Assembly: GCA_013400975.1 (NCBI GenBank)
Contig: WBMZ01008639.1
Span: 62,001-126,000, forward strand
DNA length: 64,000 bases
DNA from: Atrichornis clamosus
Taxonomy: Eukaryota; Chordata; Aves; Passeriformes; Menuridae
Reading direction: 5' to 3'
In this document: positions 11,501 through 23,645 of the stretch, in pieces
Numbering within the stretch: position 1 is the stretch's first letter
Layout: every line of letters begins with the position of its first letter
Made by a program: the position numbers and the translations under genes
Notes under the pieces: model-generated
What the model was told of the DNA's origin: nothing
Seen by the model: the letters and a program-made list of their open reading frames with translations, nothing else
Databases searched by the model: none

Positions 11501-14500
11501 TTGAGTATCAGACATGATGCTGTCTATCTCCCTTTCACCTTCTGTGATGATGAACCTTGCCACAGGAATTCCATAAAAGAAATGAAGAAACAGAGCACCC
11601 ATTGTGCTCAGAATTCTATTGTCATATGTTCTTTGTGATGTTCCAAAGCAAAAACAGAGAACAAAACTACTGGTAGGAAGAAAAGTTGCACTTTTAAAAC
11701 TGCTTAAGTGGAAAAGTCCCTCAAATATTACTTGCAGGTCCCTACAGTCTAGCTTACAGATATATCTAGAATAACATTGAATAATTTTATGGCACATATA
11801 GTAAGCTATATTAGCATATCCTCCAAAAAGTAGATAAAAAATACTCATTCACGTTTAAATAAAGAGTCATTGATTGTGCCAATGTATTTGGTTAGCAGAA
11901 TTTGTCTTGTTTGAATTGACAGGAAAGTTCCTATTGCCTAGAGAGTAATTTTCAAATATTAGAATACTTACGACCAGAAAAATTACTTAATTTTAAAGCA
12001 TTCATGGACTGTACTAGAAAAAGTCACATTTCTCTAGGAATATATTTAACAACTTTGTTTCATCAAAGCTGCCTGTGTTTCTTCTTCTGAGAGTTATTAT
12101 ATAGATAGATATTTATGCTATCAGTAGTAGCAAATAGCAACTGGTTGTTGTGAAGTTTATTGGAACTGGTGAAAAGTTGAGTAATTAGCCATGTTAGTGA
12201 ACATTTAAACCACTAATTTTCTTCGGGTGGCCAAAGTATATTACTGGAATTCCTTGAACAGTAAGTAACCTTTAAGAAAATATATATTTAAATTGACTTT
12301 CAGATAGAAAGTAAAAGACCTGCCAAGCCCCCGATGATCTGGATGCCACAATTTATAGCACTAATTACTACCTTTATTTTGCCACTTTCATCTCCCTACT
12401 ATAACAAAAAGACAGAAATGAGGTGATGTAGCCTGACTTTACAAATTCACTTGTATTTATGAAAAGCAGTCAGTCCCAGGCTGCAGAGGGACCAGCATAG
12501 AACACAGTAGAGATCCTGCACATACCACAGAAACCACTCTCAAAGCATATTTATGAAAACTTGCTTTTGACATAGGGGAAGGTTCAAAATTTAAGGCAGC
12601 CAAATTGTTAAATAGTTGAAGAAAATGAACAGAAAACCAGCACGATACCAAAATACCAAGGAAGGTACTTATGTGCCTCCATATAAAACAACCTTAAAAA
12701 GTGAAGACAGAAGTACAGAAAGAAGATAATTTTGACCTGTATAGAAAATTATGTTAAGAAGTCTGTGTTAAAATAATAATTTTTAAAAGCTGTTGTAAAG
12801 GAATGAAGAAAGGGTGAGTGATATTCTGATGCAACTGCTGCAAAAATGAAGCCTACATGTTACACCAATTGAAGAGAAATGAAAATGATTTGAAGATGTG
12901 TGTGAGAAGCTGAAAGGGCTAGTGCAAGTACAAGGCCTTAGTCTCCTGGTTTGATAAGAACTTCCTTTTACATAGATAACTTTTCCTTTAGAATACATAT
13001 GCTCTATTGCCTCTTCTTATTCTTGTCTCTGACTTTGGTCTGAATGTGCTACAGTATGCTGAAAAAACTGTTGATGAATGACAATTTTTAGGTAAAAATA
13101 AAATATAAGCTTTCCATGCAAGTCACAGACATAATAATCCTGTAAGTGCTGTAAAATCTTTATGGCTAAGTCCCTTTTCATTAAAATTGTTGAGAATCTT
13201 TTCTGCAAAGTGAAAATCTTTGAAATTGTGTTTAAAGTTTTAGTGTTCCTGATAAAAAAACCTCCAGGAGAAATGATTACTTGCCTCCCATGTTCTACAA
13301 TCATTGTACTAACAGATCCCTAAATGTCAGATAAAATGTTTTCATAAATAATATATACAACTACATATTTTCCTTAGATATTGCCTTTTAAAATTCTGGT
13401 AGTTAGTCACCAATTACTGGAGAAAATCATATCTCTTTGAGTAGTTGTTTGAAGCTGGTAGGCAGGGGTTTTGTCTTGTTTCAGTTAAACATTTAGTCAA
13501 GGTATGCTTTCATATGCATGCCTTTTTATAGTTTTTGCGTGTGTTACCACAGAACAATTTTAAAGCTTAAATATGAGAGAAATGTTTTTTTCTTAATTAT
13601 CACTCATTACATTATATTGTTTTGTTTCCTTGGGGAAAATAATAGAACAATCACATACTATTTTTGCCATTCTCTAATTATTCCTATATTAATGAAGGTA
13701 TATAATCTTATTAAAAATTATTATTTGCAACTCATGGAAGTAAAATAAACCCTTTTCAAAGTTTAGACCCACTTTCATATATGAATCTTACCCCATAATG
13801 GACCACACTACTTTGCTAAGCTTTTGGAAGACATGTTGATTAAATATTTTTAACAGTTTAAATAAACAAAAGCTGTTGCTAGATGTAAAATGTGGATTTT
13901 TAAGGCGGGTATTCAGCTTAGACAAGTAAATGGCTCTACCTCTTTCATAAGCCCTTTTTTTTCTTCATTTTAGTGCATGTGCACATACAGTTTCAAAACT
14001 TCTTTTGACCTTTCGCTATGTAATGAAATACAATAGAGGCTGATATATGTGACTTATAATTGGCACTGATTAAGATCAAGAATGTGGTCAACTGTCTCTG
14101 TTTCTAGGCAGTACTTTGTTAAGCTGTGAAAATACAAGCACATTTAATCATGTGATCATACCCATGTTTACCAAAAATATGCAGCAAAACTTCTACAGTA
14201 AGTAGAGAGAAACTTCCCTGAATAAACATTACACTTCTAGGGTTATTTAACTAAAGCCTTTAAAAATTGCCATTGAATAATTATTAACAGATTTTTTAAA
14301 ATATATTTTGTCCATCTGGCATGTGGAAAATTCATATGACATTGCTTATTATGCCTTCACCATCATAGAGAGGCTTTTGAATTTTGCTTTAATAAAATGA
14401 AGCTGATTCCTTACCACTTGAAGCTTGCTACACATGAATGTGCTTTCATTCATGCCTGTGTGATCAAATCTGCTAAGTCTGTTTCTCTGATTCTCCACCC

Positions 14501-15650
14501 TTTAGCATGGAAGTTGATGGCAGGTGAGTAGCTAACAGTGAAAATCAGTCACAGTACACATTTTAATCATGCTTGCCATTCAGAGTGAAATATTCTAATT
14601 ACGATGTTAGTGAAGATCCTCATGTTAGCTTACATGTTAATTTGGCACTACACATTAATGTGGCATTAATTTGACCCCTGTGCAACCCAGGGGTGCTATA
14701 GGATAAATAAACATAGCCTACGTCTTGCAGAGTGCATTTTTTGTGAAAGGAAGAACAAAAAAAATGTTGAGATCTTGAATAAAGAAACTTTTTGTGGAAT
14801 GCTTCTTCTATCTAATGCTGTCACTGATAGCCACCTGAAAAAAAGACGCAACTCCTAAAACATTTCCTAGCAACGTTGTCCTCAGGGTTAATGGGAAGAG
14901 GACAAAGGAATTCAAAGCAAGTTGCTAAGTGATAGCCGTATGGAAGGGTTTCTGCATTTCAGAAATCACATAGAAACAAAGTGCACCTTGGCACCAGCAG
15001 TTCCAGATGATTAAGCTGGGCATAACTTACATCAATAGGTACAAAGCTATTGAAGAATGACAGGTACAGCGTGGATAGATTAAATTACAGCATTCTTCTA
15101 GTTTCAGACTTTATGAAAAGAATATTTGTATGGGAAATGCACTTTTGAAATGATGCCTGCATACCCCCCTGCAGATATGTTCCATTTAGGTGGCAGGTGC
15201 CACAGGGCTGATTTTGATAGAGGTAGATTGGTATAGAGATCATCTAGAGATAGATGGTCGATGTCTACGGTGACAATTACATTCACCAGGGAGCAAATTC
15301 ATTGTCTGTCCATACTGCTTAATTGCCAGCTTGTTTCCCAGCTGTCTGACAAAAAGGTGATTGTAGTGATCTGGATGACAAGAACTAGTGATGTTTCTGT
15401 GTTTGGTCTTAAAAAAAAAAAAAAGAAAAGGAGAACAAAAGGAAAAGCTCGCACTAGTCTGCACTGGTTTTGATTGTTGCTTCCTTCCATAGTGCTGCTA
15501 TAATATCCCTGTAACACATGCTAGAGATCCCAGAATGTGCACTGTATTGTGCTATAAAAACATAGCTCTGTTGGCCTGCAACACACTTTTCATGCTGTTC
15601 CAACCACTTTGAATTGAAAAAGCATAGGAAAAAAATTTCACTGTCAGGGG
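11501..15650. other. Non-coding AT-rich stretch
   Basis: No gene or clear transposon is recognised over about 4.1 kb. It contains an A-run at 15411-15424 and the splice-site-bounded segment listed at 14481-14529. Longer reverse frames such as 11471-11848 look like chance frames. Confidence 0.5.
14481..14529 (+). other. Splice-site-like flanks around an 18-nt segment
   Basis: A pyrimidine-rich tract (14481-14503) ends in a TAG acceptor-like triplet at 14503-14505. The next 18 nt, 14506-14523, end in CAG and are followed by GTGAGT at 14524-14529, a near-ideal vertebrate 5' splice site. One frame of the 18 nt contains TGA and the other two are open. A microexon of this size is possible, but there is no other sign of a gene nearby. 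It could be a chance pairing or a cryptic exon. Confidence 0.2.
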
Positions 15651-16288
15651 CACCATAAGAAGTGTGCCCAGGTGACCAAGAAAGCCAGTGTCATCCTGGC
15701 CTGTATCAGGAAGAGTGTGGCCAGCAGGACCAGAGCAGTGATTGTTCCACTGTACTCAGCACTGGTGAGACCACACTTTGAATCCTGTATCCAGTTTTGG
15801 GCCCCTCACTCCCAGAAAGACTTTGAGATACTGGAGTGAGTCCAGAGAAGGGTAACAAAACTGGGGAAGGGTTCAGAGCACAAGTCTTGTGAGGAGCAGC
15901 TGAGAGAGCTGGGGTTGTTTAGCATGGAGAAAAGGAGGCTCAGGGGGGACTTTATCACTCTCTTCAACTACCTGAAAGAAGGGTGTAGCCATGTGAGGGG
16001 TGTCTCTTATCCCAATTAACAAATGATAGGAAAAGAGAAAATGGCCTCAAGTTGCACCAGGGGAGGTTTAGATTTGATTTTTGAAAAAAAACTATCCACA
16101 GAAAGGCTTGTCAAGCAGTGGAAGAGGCTGCCCAGGGAAGTACTCGTGTCATCACCCCTGGAGGCATTTTAAAGACGTGTAGATTTGGCACCATGTGGAC
16201 ATGGTTCAGTAGTATACTTGAAATGTAAGGTTAATGGTTGGACTTGATAATATTTGAGGTTTTTTCCAACCAAAATGGTTCTATGATA
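15651..16288 (+). mobile_element. CR1 LINE 3' part with ORF2 C-terminus
   Basis: The forward strand begins in the ORF2 segment after the RT catalytic core. The broken frame reads [47 protein letters not shown] and [17 protein letters not shown], all typical of the CR1 ORF2 C-terminal domain. It then passes into the 3' UTR (ggttggacttgataatatttgagg) and ends at 'ggttctatgataag', the terminal octamer region. It is 5'-truncated, with point mutations and a short A-run inside (near 16084). It is much closer to the familiar bird CR1 wording than the copies at 31-33 kb, so it is likely younger. Confidence 0.9.
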
Positions 16289-16825
16289 AGGCACCAGAGG
16301 AGAGCCAATTGCCATGCTGTAGCCCAGTTCACACAGCTAATCCTAAACAGCATGGATGGTATCTAGCATAAGCCATCTGGGCTATGGTCCAGGAACTGGT
16401 CCTTGAAGCCTTGCGTTCAGCAGTCTGGAAATTGCTATGATAGCTTTATGAGACCATTCACACTACTTCTACACAACTTCTTAGAGCAAAGTCATGGTGC
16501 ATTTCTGTGAAAGAGGCAATGCTGGTTAAGTGTAATTTATTTTTTTCTTCAGAAATTTTCCGAACTTTTCTCAGAAACTAAATAAACAGGCTTATTTTTC
16601 TCTTCCAGAAAAGAGCAGATTTCTTCTGGATTTCTCCCTTCCTTTAAGAGGTTTTTTCCCCCACCCACCGGCACCAGGACATATAAAAGTAAATCCATCA
16701 CAGAGATATTCTAGAACTGTTTAGTCCCCCTATTCTCACTCTCTGTAAAACTCTGGTAAAAGCCCTTGATAGATAAATCAGAAGTACTGGCATTGCCTGA
16801 ACCCCACTCTCTCTTCTTAAAATCA
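16289..16825. other. Non-coding stretch
   Basis: No gene or transposon is recognised between the CR1 copy and the LTR remnant. A C-rich run (ccccccacccacc-like) lies near 16660. Confidence 0.45.
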
Positions 16826-17124
16826 TGCTGTGGGTTAACTTTGGTAAGTAACTAAGCCCCACACAGAAGGTGTGGGATATTCCTCTAGTCAGTTGGAGTC
16901 AGCTGTCCCAGTGGTGTCTTCTCCCAAAATCTTGTGCGCTCCTAGCCCCCTCACTGGCGGGGTGGTGTGAGAAACAGAAAAGGCCTTGCTGCTGTGAGAG
17001 CACTTCTCAGTAACAGATAAAACATCCCAGTGTTATCCACACTGTTTCCAGCACAAATCCACAACACAGCACCTTACAAGCTGACATGAAGAAAATTAGC
17101 TCCATCCCAGCTGAAACCAGCACA
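16826..17124 (-). mobile_element. ERV-type LTR remnant, reverse, internally deleted
   Basis: The left end (tgctgtgggttaac, actaagccccacac) is the reverse complement of the 3' end of a widespread avian LTR. The right part (ttgtgcgctcctagccccctc, aaaacatcccagtgttatc, atcccagctgaaaccagcaca) is the reverse complement of that LTR's 5' end. The R/U5 middle is missing, leaving about 300 bp. It begins TG and ends CA. The flanking pentamers aatca and gacca differ by two transitions and may be a decayed target duplication. It is probably ERVL-like, but the family name is not certain. Confidence 0.72.
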
Positions 17125-20100
17125 GACCACGTTTTGTTTTAATTTGGTTTTCTTTTCCTTTAGAGCTACATCTCCCATTCCTCATATACAATTTGTGGTC
17201 CTAAAAAAAATTGCACAAACTCAAGATAATTCTTACACCTGTAGAAAGACAGCATATTGGATGAGTTAAAGGTGGGTAGTAAAGACATTTTATTAGACAA
17301 TATATGTAGAATTACTGGGAAGCATTATGGAAACAAAAATTTAGTAAGACTGCATGAAAAATGAAGCATTGTTCTGTAGAAATTAGAAAAATGCCACATG
17401 CTGATTAGGTTATCTGTGTGAAAATTTGTTGGAACATTTTGAATTAAATGAAAGTACATGGTACAGAGAGACAGCAGAAGAAAACAAAATAAGAGAAAGA
17501 AGAGTGGTGTTAAAGCATACCAAAAGTCTTTTGAGGAAACAAAGGTGAAATCACTAATTGAGGAAAATATCCCAGCATGGTCCCAGTTGACCTGGTAAGG
17601 TACACTGTTCTGTGTAATATCTGAGGTCAGAGAGACTATTATAACCTTGAAGATGTGTGCCTGAAGGAAAAGGTTAAAGCAGATTTCATCAGAATGAGGC
17701 TGTGACATAGACTGTGTAAGACAAATAACACTGTGCAAACATGCTGAGACCAGGAAGTAAAAATTCTCCCTGCAAGGTGCAGGAGTTAATGTAGCTAAGG
17801 AGTGCCTATATTTTCCAGACTTTGTTTTGCTCCTTGACCTGCTATGAAAGGTCTTTTCAATAGCTTATAGTCTTTTGCATCCATTCCAGTCTAGGGCAGA
17901 CAACAGGAACAAACTTATTCTGAAAAGACAAAATGTGAAAATATAGGAAAATAACAATAACACCGAGAATGTAAAATCAGACTGAAGTGCAGAAGTTCTA
18001 CATTATCTGATAATACAAGATGAGAAATTATCATCTGAGATGCTTAAATAAGAACAAGAAAAATACTAGAGGAAACACTGAGGTGTGTAAACACTCAGTA
18101 TCCTGCCTGACCCCCAGGTGCCACCCAAGAAGAGCAGGGGCCTTCCTGCAGAACTTGTGTTGCACCCTCTAGCCCCTTTGTGGACTAAACACCTGAATGT
18201 TTCAGATGCTTCAGTGCCTGCTAAGTGCTTGTTGCTAGGTATTTACACAGCTGAATTTCTGCCTGGGAGACGTAATTTAGAGAGTAAGACGGTATTGCCA
18301 ATAAAATAAGCAGCTTAAAGTGACTTTCTCACCTGTGATTCATGGACCTGATGTTTCATTTAACCTTTTATTAAAAAAAAAAAAGTGGTCACCAGCTGGT
18401 CTATACCCATATAAGTTAAGGCTCCATCGCTTACTGTATAGAAAATCTTACTTGCTTGAAGTATCTTTGTATCACTGGTATCATATTTTCTATTGTTTTC
18501 CACCAATTTAGGCTCTACTGACTTCAATTAGTTATGAGAGAGAGAGAGAGAGAGAGAGAGAATAATGGGTTTTTTATTGATCATCCTTATTCTCAGTAAT
18601 TTCTCAGGACTTAGCATCTGAAAGTCTCATTAAGTTGTCTAACTTGAGTGTTTTCTGCCATTAAACGCTCTAGAATATCTTACTTAGGTTTTAGTTGCAA
18701 AAGGTAGCATGCCTTCTGTCATTCTGGATGAATATTTTTAATATCTTAGCTCATATTTTTGTGATGGTTACTAGCTCTGAGGTTTTTGGGAGGAGACAGC
18801 CAAGAAATTTTCCACTTTAATGCATCTGAAGAAAACATCTCTCATTTCTGTACTAATTTGAAAGAACCTTCCCAATTACATGCATGTTTATAGCTATGGG
18901 TGGGACAAGTAAATGCATAATCATATCAAAATACAAATCTTGATAGTAAAGTGAACACTGCTTCCACCATAGAAGAAATAATGCAGAGATCACGTTTCAA
19001 TGACTGGCTTATGTTTTACTCATCTAGCAGTTTTAAAGTCAAAAAAGCCTTCAAAATTAGGCTTAATGATAAATTCTCATGGCAATATTATGGTGATTCA
19101 TTTCTAAATTACTGATCAACTTTCCTCATCCAGACTTAACAGCTGGTAGGTAACCCCAGTGAAGGTGTTGTTTGTAAGCCAAACAGTTGTATATTTTGCA
19201 AGCAATATTTTAAAGGAAGATAATAAAATATTGATTTCTTTTTCACTAAAAATGGAACTGCAGAATGTCCTTGAATGCAAATTGCTCTCAAGAATTAAAT
19301 TAGCAATTCACAAACCCCAAGAAATATTATTTCTGACCTCATTACAATAACAAAGCTATCTAATTCTTCTACAAGTCTGAGTGCCAGAATCTAATTTGAC
19401 TGTCTTTAATCTTCCAAGATAAAAAGGTTTAATATTTTAGTAAACAGCTTACAAATCACATCAGACAAAGAATCTGCAAGGAATTTTACAATGCTCTCTG
19501 TTGATCTGTCTTCCATGCTTTCTCTCTCAGGATAAAGTACTTACAGTGCTTATCACAATGTTTTCTCACTTCAGCAAGTGATATTTACCTGCATTTTGCT
19601 CTGTCAGCTTTGTAAAATATTGGAGAAAAACATATGATTTCTTTTGAATAAGATTACCCTATCAACTTTTTCTTTCTTTCCTTTTTTTTTTTTTAAACCA
19701 TAGTTACTATTAAAATAATATATTAGGCCATAAATAAGAGATCCTCTGACTATATTAATTGTACACAATCTTTTTTTGTATGTGTGTGCTCACACTAAAT
19801 AGACAATCAGAAGATATCTACCTCAGAGAAAACCCTTGAAAACTATGGTTTCTTGTAAGACACCAGCAGCCTTTTGGAATGTGTTTGGAACATTTTTTTA
19901 TATAGTGTTTCAAATTTCTTTAAATAGGTTAGAAGCAAACTAATGCTATTCAGATTTACCTGAGTGGCTATGTGAACAGTATGACAAAAGGCATTTAAAA
20001 GTTTGGGATCATAGATGCCTACAAGTCATATTGTAAGAGCCTCTCCTTTGAAATTGAGTTCTATTTGTTTGCTTGCTCTGTAATTATTTATTATTTATAT

Positions 20101-23100
20101 TATGGTAAAATTTGTGTTCTCCAATTAAGCTTTAAGTTAGGCACTCACTGAATAAGAGTTATTTCCAGTAAAAAAATTGTTTACAATAAAATAAAAAAAT
20201 ACAGCAGTGGTGCTAACATTAAAGCAGAATGGCGATCACAAGAAAGCAATTATGTTTTATTGGTTTCCTTGCTTGTAATATCTAAGACATAATGATGCAC
20301 TTTCAAGACAATTAGTAACTTGGGAAAAAGCATTACAGTTTTCCATAGACAGGTCCTGCTAATTTACACAAACATCTGTCTATCAAGATCAATTTTTAAT
20401 ACGTCTTAAAAAATGCATCTACAATACTGGAAAGCTCCTAATCTTTGAACAAGTTCCTAGAAATAACAAGCCAGATGATCAGCTCAAATACAGCCCAGTA
20501 TTCTAGATAACAGTTTAAAACAAATAAACAAGCGAAAATATAGGCTACATGTGGAACTGGGTTGATGAGGAGCCAGGCAACGGGCACTGTGTTAAAGTGA
20601 GTCAATAGGGCTTCGGAGGAAATAAATTTTGTCAAGCAGATCTGATGAAAGCATGAAATTTTCCAGATATTAGCATATATGTTTTGGAATTCTGTGATTT
20701 ATAAACAAGACAGTCACAGGTGTGGTTTCATTGCTGTATTTGACCTTGAAGAGGCTTATTTTGGAGTATTGCATTTATTCCTTGTATGCATGCTTGTTGC
20801 CTATCCAAGACAAAGTTAATTGCAATGGTCAATACCTTTACTAGGATATAAGTAGGTGCAGGTGAAAAAGGGCTCTATTTTTTTGAGAAAGACATAAAAC
20901 AATCTAGGAATGCTCACTAAAACAAAACAAGAATGTTGGTAGGTTTTTAACAAAGACCGAAATCATGGAGGACTTTTCAAAGTGAGGGTTGTCTCTCTAT
21001 CAAAATTGACTTTTCCAAGACATATACTTTAGCTAAACAGAGATTTTCAATTGAAAAGCTGAAGCAATTTAATAACCTACAATATACATGAACTAATATT
21101 AGTTCCCTGGGGTATGAAACGAATTCAAACCATAAGAAGCCATGGTATTATCACAGGAGCTTAACTCTCTATAAGAAAATATCTTGAAGAAATTGGCTGA
21201 TTTTTAAGTTAAGCATTTCAGTATGGTTGAATCAACAGTAGAATTCCTACTAAATATATCCTTAAAAGTACTGATAAACAAATAAATAAATCAAATATTT
21301 AAAATGTTATTGAAAATTACAAAGCAAACACTCAAAAACCAGACTATTTTCTTTGACTAATATTTAGCAACTGAATAAGGAGTGTACGATCATTTATGCA
21401 TCTATAACAACTATTTTAATTTTAGGTTTTAAAATATTTTTTCTGAAGTAATTGATTTACAGATGAACTTGTCATATATATTTTTGTTCAGACACAAAGG
21501 CCCGAAGTGCAATCCTACACTCATTGAAGGCTATTAGAAACCTTCCATTAGAACAATAGACACTGTATCAAACATAGAAATTAAATAAAGTGACAAATAA
21601 TAGGGTAGGAGGAAGCAGTGGAGGAGAAAATTCAGAATAGATATGCAGTGGATTATGGCAGCACAATAGTATAGTACAGTTACTATGGGTGTGAATGTTT
21701 AAATGCTACACAAAAAGGTGGTTGGTGAAAGACCTATTGTGAATATGACATGCATTTTAAACTTCTTTTAATACACCTCTAAAATTAGTTACTAAGGTTG
21801 CGTAGCCTTTTACAAAGGAATTATGTGCAACATGGCATTACAAGTGTCAGAAAGGTGTCCGAACATGCAATTCCAGCAATTTTGCAATTCAAAAGAAAAG
21901 TAGCTATGAAATAGATCGCAGCAATTATTGATTGAACAGTATTCGGTTGATGCAAACATTAAGATTAAAATGCGAGATGTGTCAAAATTAACAGCAAGTA
22001 CATGTATACTGACAAGAACTCAATCTTTTCATCAGGAAAATTTAGTCCCTAGTGCTATAAGGTTTGTGAAATAGCAAATGTGGACCTATCAGTTTCCTAT
22101 TAAAAATATAACGGTTAGATTTACTACAATGCCTTTAACTTAATTTGAATGAAAACTCTCCTGCTTTTCATACTCATTCCTCCTGTTTTTTACAGTGACT
22201 AAGACATAAAGTAGAAAAGAATTGTGTAAATGTATTCTGTTCATTTCCTCTTTGGAAAGAGGAAAAGAATGTTTCAGTGTTCATTCTCTTTTTCCTTTTT
22301 TTTTTTTTTTCCTTTCATATTATTCTCTAAAACAAGCAGGAGAAAAAGTAGGACAGTCTTTTGTAAAATGCTTATGCCAAATTAAACAGGCTCTAGGCCA
22401 CTTTGATGACAATTTCCATTATTGAGCTGAATGAATGGATGAGAGTAGAAAGCCAAAATCTGTTAATTTTCTGGAAGTCCACCGACTTTTAGTATCTTAG
22501 TTCTGTTCCACTTTCCACTTCTTGTAATTAGGAAGAGATCTATCAACCAACTCCAGCCACACACACCCTGCCCCACCTTCTCTACAGTGCCTCCATCCAG
22601 CAGCTGGGTTCACAGTGAGAATTATAAATGTTCAATACAAAAAATGAAACCACCTTTCTTCAGCCTACCCCTGCAAGGATGGAGGACACTATGAGTTCAA
22701 GTTATAGGAAACTAAAAGAATGAGCAAAACATAACAAAAAACCCCATTCCTTCAGAATAATACCTCCTACTGTGGAAGCGTTCTTGGACCGTGCTTTTGC
22801 TTCTGCTATTGAGGCAATTACAAGCCTGGATTATTGCAAGGAATAAGCGTGCACACCAGGGGACATATATACACATATGTGCATGAATGTGATGCTTACA
22901 ATTCCAGACCTAAACTGGATGATAGCAATAAAGTCAACATTTGGTACGAAAAAAATGGGAAGGAAGACCAGGTCAACAGAAGAGTAAACTTGATTAAATT
23001 ACAAAGAGCTAAATTCAAATGCCTGGAGCAGGGGAAATAATAACAACCCCCAATGTCCAACAAGTTACATCCACCAGAGGTAGCAATTTCTCTTATTCAT

Positions 23101-23645
23101 CCAGAGTAACAAGCACCATTCTCTGCAACATAGTCCTTTACACACCGAAGTGCTGTTCAAGTGTTGCTTAGTTATAACTTATTTGCTAGCTGATTAAAAT
23201 GTTGAGTATTAAAACTGGCACTGGTTCAACCATCACAGTTCATTAAATTACTCAGGAGATGTGGACTGCAGTAGGAAGGCCCATGAGGTAAAATGAAATG
23301 TTCTATTTATCAAATCATACCCTGCTGTGCTATTCATTTGGTAATAAAAACTTTATTTTCTCCACTTGTGTCCTCATTAATGAGATAAAAAACATAGTCA
23401 TTTTATTGGCTTGTACAAATACCTGAACAATCAATCAAAAGCCAACAAACTCTAGATAAAACTCCTCTGGAACAGAAAATAAGATTTTATTTTCTGAGAA
23501 ATAATTATGTTCCTTTTTATAGTTTTATGGGCTTTTTGGACTAATCAGTCATCACATATACCAAAGTGGTAAACATCCATTATCTGACAAAGATCATTCT
23601 ACTGATATAAAGACAAGTGTTTCAGTTGTGCAGCTCTGATATATC
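17125..23645. other. 6.5 kb non-coding AT-rich stretch
   Basis: No gene or transposon is recognised. It contains the (GA)n tract at 18536, T-runs near 19681-19694 and 22297-22311, and scattered chance frames. The reverse frame at 17325-17738 is rich in Phe, Leu and Ser and has no motif. Confidence 0.5.
18536..18561. repeat. (GA)n microsatellite
   Basis: An uninterrupted GA dinucleotide run of about 13 units. Confidence 0.95.

Noticed and set aside
11471..11848. 125-codon reverse frame
   Set aside because: Its C-terminal part may overlap the decayed CR1 5' region and the rest is AT-driven sequence; no consistent domain.
17325..17738. 137-codon reverse frame rich in Phe, Leu and Ser
   Set aside because: Composition is that of translated AT-rich DNA and no motif is seen. 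Hydrophobic runs here are not evidence of a membrane protein.
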